From assembly GCA_964019135.1 (NCBI GenBank), contig CAXHSH010000664.1:1-64000 (forward strand): a stretch of 64,000 nucleotides of DNA. The letters run 5' to 3'. Below the pieces are notes generated by a model. That model had not been told where the DNA came from. It searched no databases and was given only the letters and a program-made list of their open reading frames with translations. This DNA comes from Arenicola marina. Lineage: Eukaryota > Annelida > Polychaeta > Arenicolidae. Made by a program: the position numbers and the translations under genes. Numbering within the stretch: position 1 is the stretch's first letter; each line of letters opens with the position of its first letter. This document shows, piece by piece, positions 24,432 through 37,180 of this stretch.

Positions 24432-26818
24432 CAACACAAACAAGCATGATTTGATCCTTATATTAACCAAAACACTCGGTTCTACCAACATATTACGTAA
24501 ACAGACCCGATTCTAGTATTACACTGCCAGACACCCCCGGCTCTAACGATATACTACCCAAAACACTCGGTTTCATGAATATGCTACAGAAAACACTCGG
24601 TTATAGTGACATACTGTGCAAAACACTCGGCTTTAGCGATATACAACAACAAACATGATTTGACCCTTTTATTAACCAAAACACTCGGTTCCAGCGATAT
24701 ACTGATCTAAACACTCGGTTTTAGCGATATATAACGCAAACAAACATGAGTTGATCCTTATATTGACCAAAACAACCGGTTCTACATACATAGTACGAAA
24801 ACACAACCGATGCTAGTACTACACTACTGAACACACCCGGTTCTAGCGATATACTACTCAAAACACTCGGTTTTAAGAATGTACTACACAAAACACTCGG
24901 TTTTAGGAATGTACTACACAAGACACTCGGTTATAGCGACATACAGTACAACACACTCGGTTATAGCAACATACTGTACAAAACACTCGGCTTTAGCGAT
25001 ATACAACACAAACAAGCATGATTCGATCCCTTTTTTAACCAATGCACTCGGTTATAACGATATACTAATCAAAACACTCAGTTTTAGCGATATACAACAC
25101 AAACAAACAGGGGTGGTCAGAGGGGCTGGAGGGGACGGTACGGGCGGTGTGGACAATGGGAATAGTGGTGATGGGGGAATGGTGGGGACGGCGGTGACGG
25201 TGGGGACGACAGGGACTGTGGGAACGGAGGATACGACAGGAACGGTGGGGACGGTTGGGACTGGGTGCGTGTGTGTGAGGTACGGGGGGGGGTGGGGGCA
25301 AGACATTAGGAGGGGTAGGTAGGTTGTTTTTTGCAACACGATCTCCGGGAATGATGGACTGACCGATAAACAGAAAACGTAAATATCGCGGCAAACACCT
25401 TTTTGGGCATATAACGGTGGCAAAGGATCGAGCCAACACCATAATTAATGGTCGCCGGCCAAGCCCATCAGGGAGCCTCCATCGGCCTGTTGATTTCACT
25501 CTTCCTGTCGCTAAGCCCTGAATCACGGTACGTGAATAACTCAACAGGCGCAGACAAGAGGTATCATCAAGAGCCGAACCCGGCATGCCGGGGCCATTCT
25601 GGGACGTCGTCTCTCTTTGTGGTGGCTTCAAAAGTTAACACCCTACACTACCCCTCACCCACTATCCCACACTTATCTCGCCCCAACCGTCCTAAGGCGT
25701 TGAGCGTCTAATGGCCCAAGCCCCATAGGTCTCTCCGGCCACTCACCCTCACCCTCCAGGCACCACTATACCTCACCTCACCCTCATCCTCCCCGCCGTA
25801 GCACCCTCCAGGCTCCCCTCACCCTCATTCACCGGAAATACTGCCCATTTAGTTTTAACCGGTTGCCAGGTCCATCAAGGGAGGTCGGGAAAGAATGACT
25901 GCCCATTCTGGCTTGCTTAGCCCCAACCTGATCAAACGCATTCGAATAACTCTTACGTCAATCACGCAGTGGAGCCATTGCCAAGCCCGAGTTTCTGAGA
26001 TTGAGGCTGGTGGAGATTTGGGAAGAGCAACAAACCGATGCACAGCCGGCTGTATTAGCAAGCGACCCAATTGTCTAAACCAGAAGCATAAACGTTTGAA
26101 TTATAAAATCGGACCTTTATTTCATCGAATGTTTTCATAGTCGGAATAATTTGGTGCCGCTTGTGGGAACTATTTCTCTCGGCGGATATGTTTTACCCGG
26201 TGATTATGACGTAGATAATCAACAGGTAATTAGTTCGGAATAGCGCGTAGGAAGCAGCGGAAGTTTTATTTGAATTTTATGTTTTAGCGTAACTATAACG
26301 GACCATCACACTATCTCGCAATCCCTACATTATGCGCGTTTGTAATAAAACAATACTTACTACTACCGTAGTGGGGTAGGTCGTGGCGGCCAGCGATGTG
26401 GCAAGCCGGAGGCCGGGGTAGGTCGTTGTGTCCAGCGGTGGGGCGGGCCGGGGTAGGTAGTGATGTTAAGCGGTGGGGCGGATCAGGGAAGATCGTGGTA
26501 TGTGGCGGTGGGGGTGGCCGGTTGCGTGGTAGATCGTGTCAGTATGTTGCTACAACCGAGTGTTTGAGTAGTATATCTCTAGAACCGAGTGGTTCGGGAA
26601 GTGTAATGCTTAAGTCTGGTGTGTTTGGGTTTTATATCGCCCAGGGTTTGTACAGTATCCTGCTATATAGCCGAGTCTTTTGCGTATATTGCTAGACCCA
26701 AGTGTTTTATGTAGCATATCGCAAGACCCGACTGTTTAGAGTAGTACATCGCTAGAACCGAGTGTTTTGGGTAGTGTAATACTACAATCGGGCGTGTTTG
26801 CGCACTATGTCGTTAGAA
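24432..26818 (+). repeat. Monomer M10, type A
   Basis: Equivalent of M6 with a shorter G run (9). Truncated right arm at the A/B junction. Confidence 0.92.
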
Positions 26819-29601
26819 CCAACATATTACGTAAACAGACCCGATTCTAGTATTACACTGCCAGACACCCCCGGCTCTAACGATATACTACCCAAAACAC
26901 TCGGTTTCATGAATATACTACACAAAACGCTCGGTTATAGTGACATACTGTGCAAAACACTCGGCTTTAGCGATATACAACAACAAACATGATTTGACCC
27001 TTTTATTAACCAAAACACTCGGTTCTAACGATATACTGATCTAAACACTCGGTTTTAGCGATATATAACGCAAACAAACATGATTTGATCCTTATATTGA
27101 CCAAAACAACCGGTTCTACATACATAGTACGAAAACACTACCGATGCTAGTACTACACTACTGAACACACCCGGTTCTAGCGATATACTACTCAAAACAC
27201 TCGGTTTTAAGAATGTACTACACAAAACACTCGGTTTTAGGAATGTACTACACAAGACACTCGGTTATAGCGACATACAGTACAACACACTCGGTTATAG
27301 TAACATACTGTACAAAACACTCGGCTTTAGCGATATACAACACAAACAAGCATGATTCGATCCCTTTTTTAACCAATGCAGTCGGTTATAACGATATACT
27401 AATCAAAACACTCAGTTTTAGCGATATACAACACAAACAAACAGGGGTGGTCAGAGGGGCTGGAGGGGACGGTACGGGCGGTGTGGACAATGGGAATAGT
27501 GGTGATGGGGGAATGGTGGGGACGGCGGTGACGGTGGGGACGACAGGGACTGTGGGAACGGAGGATACGACAGGAACGGTGGGGACGGTTGGGACTGGGT
27601 GCGTGTGTGTGAGGTGGGGCAAGACATTAGGAGGGGTAGGTAGGTTGTTTTTTGCAACACGATCTCCGGGAATGATGGACTGACCGATAAACAGAAAACG
27701 TAAATATCGCGGCAAACACCTTTTTGGGCATATAACGGTGGCAAAGGATCGTGCCAACACCATAATTAATGGTCGCCGGCCAAGCCCATAAGGGAGCCTC
27801 CATCGGCCTGTTGATTTCACTTCTCCTGTCGCTAAACCCTGAATCACGGTACGTGAATAACTCAACAGGCGCAGACAAGAGGTATCATCAAGAGCCGAAC
27901 CCGGCATGCCGGGGCCATTCTGGGACGTCGTCTCTCTTTGTGGTGGCTTCAAAAGTTAACACCCTACACTACCCCTCACCCACTATCCCACACTTATCTC
28001 GCCCCAACCGTCCTAAGGCGTTGAGCGTCTAATGGCTCAAGCCCAATAGGTCTCTCCGGCCACTCACCCTCACCCTCCAGGCACCACTATACCTCACCTC
28101 ACCCTCATCCTCCCCGCCGTAGCACCCTCCAGGCTCCCCTCACCCTCATTAACCGGAAATACTGCCCATTTAGTTTTAACCGGTTGCCAGGTCCATCAAG
28201 GGAGGTCGGGAAAGAATGACTGCCCATTCTGGCTTGCTTAGCCGCAACCTGATCAAACGCATTCGAATAACTCTTACGTCAATCACGCAGTGGAGCCATT
28301 GCCAACCCCGGGTTTCTGAAATTGAGGCTGGTGGAGATTTGGGAAGAGCAACAAACCGATGCACAGCCGGCTGTATTAGCAAGCGACCCAATTGTCTAAA
28401 CCAGAAACATAAACGTTTTAATTATAAAATCGGACCTTTATTTCATCGAATGTTTTCATAGTCGGAATAATTTGGTGCCGCTTGTGGGAACTATTTCTCT
28501 CGGCGGATATGTTTTACCCGGTGATTATGACGTAGATAATCAACAGGTAATTAGTTCGGAATAGCGCGTAGGAAGCAGCGGAAGTTTTATTTGAATTTTA
28601 TGTTTTAGCGTAACTATAACGGACCATCACACTATCTCGCAATCCCTACATTATGCGCGTTTGTAATAAAACAATACTTACTACTACCGTAGTGGGGTAG
28701 GTCGTGGCGGCCAGCGATGTGGCAAGCCGGAGGCCGGTGTAGTTCGTTGTGTCCAGCCGTGGGACAGGGCGGTCCGGGGTAGGTCGTTGTGTCCAGCGGT
28801 GGGGCGGGCCGGGGTAGGTAGTGATGTTAAGCGGTGGGGCGGATCAGGGAAGATCGTGGTATGTGGCGGTGGGGGTGGCCGGTTGCGTGGTAGATCGTGT
28901 CAGTATGTTGCTACAACCGAGTGTTTGAGTAGTATATCTCTAGAACCGAGTGGTTCGGGAAGTGTAATGCTTAAGTCTGGTGTGTTTGGGTTGGATATCG
29001 CCCAGGGTTTGTACAGTATCCTGCTATATAGCCGAGTCTTTTGCGTATATCGCTAGACCCAAGTGTTTTATGTAGCATATCGCAAGACCCGACTGTTTAG
29101 AGTAGTACATCGCTAGAACCGAGTGTTTTGGGTAGTGTAATACTACAATCGGGCGTGTTTGCGCACTATGTCGTTAGAAGCGAGTGTTTTGGTTAATATA
29201 ATGATCAAATCATGTGTGCTTGTCTGTATATCGTTAAAACCGAGTGTTTTGTACGGTATGTCGCTATTACCGAGTTGTTTGTATAGCATGTCCCTAAAAC
29301 CAAGTGTTTTAAGTAGTATATCGCTCGTACCGAGTGTTTTGGCAAGTTTAATACTGGAATCTGTTGTGTTTCCCAAGTATATCTCTAAATCCGAGTATTT
29401 TTTACAGTATGTCGCTGTAACCGAGTGTTTTGTGCAGTATGTCACAAAACACTGAGGGTTTTGAGTAGTATATCGTTAGAATCGAGTGCTTTTGGTTAAT
29501 AAAATGATCGAATCATTTTTGTTTGTGTTGTATTACGCTGAAATAGGTTGTTTTGTATATTATGTCGCTATGAGCCAGTAATTTTGTAGTATGTTCTTAT
29601 A
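26819..29601 (+). repeat. Monomer M11, type B
   Basis: Nearly identical to M7. It opens the first B-C-E unit but still lacks the 6-bp deletion found in M14 and M17. Confidence 0.92.
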
Positions 29602-32347
29602 CAACACAAACAAGCATGATTTGATCCTTATATTAACCAAAACACTCGGTTCTACCAACATATTGCGTAAACAGACCCGATTCTAGTATTACACTGCCAG
29701 ACACCCCCGGCTCTAACGATATACTACCCAAACCACTCGGTTTCATGAATATACTACACAAAGCACTCGGTTATAGTGACATACTGTGCAAAACACTCGG
29801 TTATAGTGACATACTGTGCAAAACACTCGGCTTTAGCGATATACAACAACAAACATGATTTGACCCTTTTATTAACCAAAACACTCGGTTCTAACGATAT
29901 ACTGATCTAAACACTCGGTTTTAGCGATATATAACGCAAACAAACATGATTTGATCCTTATATTGACCAAAACAACCGGTTCTACATACATAGTACGAAA
30001 ACACTACCGATGCTAGTACTACACTACTGAACACACCCGGTTCTAGCGATATACTACTCAAAACACTCGGTTTTAAGAAAGTACTACACAAAACACTCGG
30101 TTTTAGGAATGTACTACACAAGACACTCGGTTATAGCAACATACTGTACAAAACACTCAGTTTTAGCGATATACAACACAAACAAACAGGGGTGGTCAGA
30201 GGGGCTGGAGGGGACGGTACGGGCGGTGTGGACAATGGGAATAGTGGTGATGGGGGAATGGTGGGGACGGCGGTGACGGTGGGGACGACAGGGACTGTGG
30301 GAACGGAGGATACGACAGGAACGGTGGGGACGGTTGGGACTGGGTGCGTGTGTGTGAGGTACGGGGGGGGGGGCAAGACATTAGGAGGGGTAGGTAGGTT
30401 GTTTTTTGCAACACGATCTCCGGGAATGATGAACTTACCGATAAACAGAAAACGTAAATATCGCGGCAAACACCTTTTTGGGCATATAACGGTGGCAAAG
30501 GATCGAGCCAACACCATAATTAATGGTCGCCGGCCAAGCACATCAGGGAGCCTCCATCGGCCTGTTGATTTCACTTCTCCTGTCGCTAAGCCCTGAATCA
30601 CGGTACGTGAATAACTCAACAGGCGCAGACAAGAGTTATCATCAAGAGCCGAACCCGGCATGCCGGGGCCATTCTGGGACGTCGTCTCTCTTTGTGGTGG
30701 CTTCAAAAGTTAACACCCTACACTACCCCTCACCCACTATCCCACACTTATCTCTCCCCAACCGTCCTAATGCGTTGAGCGTCTAATGGCCCAAGCCCCA
30801 TAGGTCTCTCCGGCCACTCACCCTCACCCTTCAGGCACCACTATACCTCACCTCACCCTCATCCTCTCCGCCGTAGCACCCTCCAGGCTCCCCTCACCCT
30901 CATTAACCGGAAATACTGCCCATTTAGTTTTAACCGGTTGCCAGGTCCATCAAGGGAGGTCGGGAAAGAATGACGGCCCATACTGGCTTGCTTAGCCCCA
31001 ACCTGATCAAACGCATTCGAATAACTCTTACGTCGGTCACGCAGTGGATCCATTGCCAAGCCCGGGTTTCTGAGATTGAGGCTGGTGGAAATTTGGGAAG
31101 AGCAACAAACCGATGCACAGCCGGCTGTATTAGCAAGCGACCCAATTGTCTAAACCAGAAATATAAACGTTTGAATTATAAAATCGGACCTTTATTTAAT
31201 CGAATGTTTTCATAGTCGGAATAATTTGGTGCCGCTTGTGGGAACTATTTCTCTCGGCGGATATGTTTTACCCGGTGATTATGACGTAGATAATCAACAG
31301 GTAATTCGTATGGAATAGCGCGTAGGAAGCAGCGGAAGTTTCATTTGAATTTTATGTTTTAACGTAACTGTAACGGACCATCACACTATCTCGCAATGCC
31401 TACATTATGCGCGTTTGTAATAAAATAATACTTACTACTACCGTAGTGGGGTATGTCGTGGCGGCCAGCGATGTGGCAAGCCGAAGGCCGGGGTAGTTCG
31501 TTGTGTCCAGTCGTGGGGCAGGGCGGTCCGGGGTAGGTCGTTGTGTCCAGCGGTGGGGCGGGCCGGGGTAGGTAGTGGTGTTAAGCGGTGGGGCGGATCA
31601 GGGAAGATCGTGGTATGTTGCGGTGGGGGTGGCCGGTTGCGTGGTAGATTGTGTCAGTATGTTGCTACAACCGAGTGTTTTGAGTAGTATATCTCTAGAA
31701 CTGAGTGGTTCGGGAAGTGTAATGCTTAAGTCTGGTGTGTTTGGGTTTTATACCGCCCAGTGTTTGTACAGTTTCCTGCTATATCGCTGAGTGTTTTGCG
31801 TATATCGCTAGACCCAAGTGTTTTATATAGCATATCGCAAGACCCGACTGTTTAGAGTAGTACATCGCTAGAACCGAGTGTTTTGGGTAGTGTAATACTA
31901 CAATCGGGCGTGTTTGCCCAATGTCGTTAGATCCGAGTGTTTTGGTTAATATAATGATCAAATCATGTGTGCTTGTTTGTATATCGTTAATACCGAGTGT
32001 TTTGTACGGTATGTCGCTATAACCGAGTTGTTTGTATAGCATGTCCCTAAAAGCAACTGTTTTAAGTAGTATATCGCTCGTACCGAGTGTTTTGGCAAGT
32101 TTAATACTGGAATCTGGTGTGTTTCCCAAGTATATCTCTAAATCCGAGTATTTTTCACAGTATGTCGCTGTAACCGAGTGTTTTGTGTAGTATGTCGCTG
32201 TAACACTGAGTGTTTTGAGTAGTATATCGATAGAATCGAGTGTTTTTGGTTAATAAAATGATCGAATCATCGTTTTTATTACGCTGAAATAGGTTGTTTT
32301 GTATATTATGTCGCTATAAACCAGTATTTTTGTAGTATGTTCTTAAA
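29602..32347 (+). repeat. Monomer M12, type C with altered right arm
   Basis: Left half and core match M4 and M8. From about 31910 the right arm differs (tttgcccaatgtcg instead of tttgcgcactatgtcg) and stays different in M15 and M18. The order of monomers changes from here on. Confidence 0.9.
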
Positions 32348-34403
32348 CAACACAAACAAGCATGATTTGATCCTTATATTAACCAAAACACTCGGTTCTA
32401 CCAACATATTACGTAAACAGACCCGATTCTAGTATTACACTGCCAGATAACCCCGGTTCTAACGATATACTACCCAAAACACTCGGTTTCATGAATATAC
32501 TATACAAAACACTCGGTTATAGTGACATATTGTGCAAAACACTCGGCTTTAGCGATATACAACAACAAACATGATTTGACCCTTTTATTAACCAAAACAC
32601 TCGGTTCTAACGATATGCTAATCTAAACACTCGGTTTTAGCGATATATAACGCAAACAAACAAGATTTGATCCTTATATTGACCAAAACAACCGGTCCTA
32701 CATATATAGTACGAAAACACAACCGATTCTAGTACTACACTACTAAACACACCCGGTTCTAGCGATATATTACTCAAAACACTCGGTTTTAAGAATGTAC
32801 TACACAAAACACTCGGTTTTAGGAATGTACTGCACAAAACAAAACAGACATTAGGAGCGGTAGGTAGGTTGTGTTTTGCAACACGATCTCCGGGAATGAT
32901 GGACTGACCGATAAACAGAAAACGTAAATATCGCGGCAAACACCTGTTTGGGCATATAACGGTGGCAAAGGATCGCGCCAACACCATAATTAATGGTCGC
33001 CGGCCAGGCACATAAGGGAGCCTCCATCGGCCTGTTGATTTCACTTCTCCTGACGCTAAGTCCTGAATCACGGTACGTGAATAACTCAACAGGCGCAGAC
33101 AAGAGGTATCATCAAGAGCCGAACCCGGCATGCCGGGGCCGTTCTGGGAAGTCGTGTCTCTTTGTGGTGGCTTCAAAAGTTAACACCCTACACTACCCCT
33201 CACCCACTATCCCACACTTATCTCGCCCCAACCGTCCTAAGGCGTTGAGCGTCTAATGGCCCAAGCCCCATAGGTCTCTCCCGCCACTCACCCTCACCCT
33301 CCAGGCACCACTATACCTCACCTCACCCTCATCCTCCCCGCCGTAGCACCCTCCGGGCTCCCCTCACCCTCATTAATCGGAAATACTGCCCATTTAGTTT
33401 TAACCGGTTGCCAGGTCCATCAAGGGAGGTCGGGAAAGAATGATGCCCATTCTGGCTTGCTTAGCCCCAACCTGATCAAACGCATTCGAATAACTCTTAC
33501 TTCAATCACGCAGTGGAGCCATTGCCAACCCCGGGTTTCTGAGATTGAGGCTGGTGGAGATTTGGGAAGAGCAACAAACCGATGCACAGCCGGCTGTATT
33601 AGCCAGCGACCCAATTGTCTAAACCAGAAACATAAACGTTTCAATTATAAAATCGGACCTTTATTTCATCGAATGTTTTCATAGTCGGAATAATTTGGTG
33701 CCGCTTGTGGGAACTATTTCTCTCGGCGGATATGTTTTAGCCGGTGATTATGACGTAGATAATCAACAGGTAATTAGTTCGGAATAGCGCGTAGGAAGCA
33801 GCGGAAGTTTTATTTGAATTTTATGTTTTAGCGTAACTATAACGGACCATCACACTATCTCGCAATCCCTACATTATGCGCGTTTGTAATAAAACAATAC
33901 TTACTACTACCGTAGTGGGGTAGGTCGTGGCGGCCAGCGATGTGGCAAGCCGGAGGCCGGGTGTAGTTCGTTGTGTCCAGCCGTGGGACAGGGCGGTCCG
34001 GGGTAGGTCGTTGTGTCCAGCGGTGGGGCGGGCCGGGGTAGGTAGTGATGTTAAGCGGTGGGGCGGATCAGGGAAAATCGTGGTATGTGGCGGTGGGGGT
34101 GGCCGGTTGCGTGGTAGATCGTGTCAGTATGTTGCTACAACCGAGTGTTTGAGTAGTATATCTCTAGAAACGAGTGGTTCGGGAAGTGTAATGCTTAAGT
34201 CTGGTGTGTTTGGGTTTTATATCGCCCAGGGTTTGAACAGTATCCTGCTATATAGCCGAGTCTTTTGCGTATATTGCTAGACCCAAGTGTTTTATGTAGC
34301 ATATCGCAAGACCCGACTGTTTAGAGTAGTACATCGCTAGAACCGAGTGTTTTGGGTAGTGTAATACTACAATCGGGCGTGTTTGCGCACTATGTCGTTA
34401 GAA
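32348..34403 (+). repeat. Monomer M13, type E
   Basis: Short monomer of about 2.06 kb. The last part of the left arm and the whole first G-rich block are absent (cacaaaacaaaacagacatt near 32832). The right arm ends at the same truncated junction used by type A. It stands where D and A stand in earlier units. Confidence 0.92.
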
Positions 34404-37180
34404 CCAACATATTACGTAAACAGACCCGATTCTAGTATTACACTGCCAGACACCCCCGGCTCTAACGATATACTACCCAAAACACTCGGTTTCATGAATA
34501 TACTACACAAAACGCTCGGTTATAGTGACATACTGTGCAAAACACTCGGCTTTAGCGATATACAACAACAAACATGATTTGACCCTTTTATTAACCAAAA
34601 CACTCGGTTCTAACGATATACTGATCTAAACACTCGGTTTTAGCGATATATAACGCAAACAAACATGATTTGATCCTTATATTGACCAAAACAACCGGTT
34701 CTACATACATAGTACGAAAACACTACCGATGCTAGTACTACACTACTGAACACACCCGGTTCTAGCGATATACTACTCAAAACACTCGGTTTTAAGAATG
34801 TACTACACAAAACACTCGGTTTTAGGAATGTACTACACAAGACACTCGGTTATAGCGACATACAGTACAACACACTCGGTTATAGTAACATACTGTACAA
34901 AACACTCGGCTTTAGCGATATACAACACAAACAAGCATGATTCGATCCCTTTTTTAACCAATGCAGTCGGTTATAACGATATACTAATCAAAACACTCAG
35001 TTTGAGCGATATACAACACAAACAAACAGGGGTGGTCAGAGGGGCTGGAGGGGACGGTACGGGCGGTGTGGACAATGGGAATAGTGGTGATGGGGGAATG
35101 GTGGGGACGGCGGTGACGGTGGGGACGACAGGGACTGTGGGAACGGAGGGTACGACAGGAACGGTGGGGACGGTTGGGACTGGGTGCGTGTGTGTGAGGT
35201 GGGGCAAGACATTAGGAGGGGTAGGTAGGTTGTTTTTTGCAACAGGATCTCCGGGAATGATGGACTGACCGATAAACAGAAAACGTAAATATCGCGGCAA
35301 ACACCTTTTTGGGCATATAACGGTGGCAAAGGATCGTGCCAACACCATAATTAATGGTCGCCGGCCAAGCCCATAAGGGAGCCTCCATCGGCCTGTTGAT
35401 TTCACTTCTCCTGTCGCTAAACCCTGAATCACGGTACGTGAATAACTCAACAGGCGCAGACAAGAGGTATCATCAAGAGCCGAACCCGGCATGCCGGGGC
35501 CATTCTGGGACGTCGTCTCTCTTTGTGGTGGCTTCAAAAGTTAACACCCTACACTACCCCTCACCCACTATCCCACACTTATCTCGCCCCAACCGTCCTA
35601 AGGCGTTGAGCGTCTAATGGCTCAAGCCCCATAGGTCTCTCCGGCCACTCACCCTCACCCTCCAGGCACCACTATACCTCACCTCACCCTCCCCGCCGTA
35701 GCACCCTCCAGGCTCCCCTCACCCTCATTAACCGGAAATACTGCCCATTTAGTTTTAACCGGTTGCCAGGTCCATCAAGGGAGGTCGGGAAAGAATGACT
35801 GCCCATTCTGGCTTGCTTAGCCGCAACCTGATCAAACGCATTCGAATAACTCTTACGTCAATCACGCAGTGGAGCCATTGCCAACCCCGGGTTTCTGAAA
35901 TTGAGGCTGGTGGAGATTTGGGAAGAGCAACAAACCGATGCACAGCCGGCTGTATTAGCAAGCGACCCAATTGTCTAAACCAGAAACATAAACGTTTTAA
36001 TTATAAAATCGGACCTTTATTTCATCGAATGTTTTCATAGTCGGAATAATTTGGTGCCGCTTGTGGGAACTATTTCTCTCGGCGGATATGTTTTACCCGG
36101 TGATTATGACGTAGATAATCAACAGGTAATTAGTTCGGAATAGCGCGTAGGAAGCAGCGGAAGTTTTATTTGAATTTTATGTTTTAGCGTAACTATAACG
36201 GACCATCACACTATCTCGCAATCCCTACATTATGCGCGTTTGTAATAAAACAATACTTACTACTACCGTAGTGGGGTAGGTCGTGGCGGCCAGCGATGTG
36301 GCAAGCCGGAGGCCGGTGTAGTTCGTTGTGTCCAGCCGTGGGACAGGGCGGTCCGGGGTAGGTCGTTGTGTCCAGCGGTGGGGCGGGCCGGGGTAGGTAG
36401 TGATGTTAAGCGGTGGGGCGGATCAGGGAAGATCGTGGTATGTGGCGGTGGGGGTGGCCGGTTGCGTGGTAGATCGTGTCAGTATGTTGCTACAACCGAG
36501 TGTTTGAGTAGTATATCTCTAGAACCGAGTGGTTCGGGAAGTGTAATGCTTAAGTCTGGTGTGTTTGGGTTGGATATCGCCCAGGGTTTGTACAGTATCC
36601 TGCTATATAGCCGAGTCTTTTGCGTATATCGCTAGACCCAAGTGTTTTATGTAGCATATCGCAAGACCCGACTGTTTAGAGTAGTACATCGCTAGAACCG
36701 AGTGTTTTGGGTAGTGTAATACTACAATCGGGCGTGTTTGCGCACTATGTCGTTAGAAGCGAGTGTTTTGGTTAATATAATGATCAAATCATGTGTGCTT
36801 GTCTGTATATCGTTAAAACCGAGTGTTTTGTACGGTATGTCGCTATTACCGAGTTGTTTGTATAGCATGTCCCTAAAACCAAGTGTTTTAAGTAGTATAT
36901 CGCTCGTACCGAGTGTTTTGGCAAGTTTAATACTGGAATCTGTTGTGTTTCCCAAGTATATCTCTAAATCCGAGTATTTTTTACAGTATGTCGCTGTAAC
37001 CGAGTGTTTTGTGCAGTATGTCACAAAACACTGAGGGTTTTGAGTAGTATATCGTTAGAATCGAGTGCTTTTGGTTAATAAAATGATCGAATCATTTTTG
37101 TTTGTGTTGTATTACGCTGAAATAGGTTGTTTTGTATATTATGTCGCTATGAGCCAGTAATTTTGTAGTATGTTCTTATA
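34404..37180 (+). repeat. Monomer M14, type B
   Basis: Type B with a 6-bp deletion in the C-rich part of the core (cacctcaccctccccgcc near 35680), shared with M17. Confidence 0.92.

Larger units (their letters stand above)
16005..26818 (+). repeat. Higher-order repeat unit 2 (B-C-D-A, 10814 bp)
   Basis: M7-M10 in the same order as unit 1, nearly identical base by base. Most of the length difference is in the G runs. Confidence 0.93.
26819..34403 (+). repeat. Higher-order repeat unit 3 (B-C-E, 7585 bp)
   Basis: M11-M13. Begins like units 1 and 2, but D-A is replaced by the single monomer E and the right arm of C changes. Confidence 0.92.
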
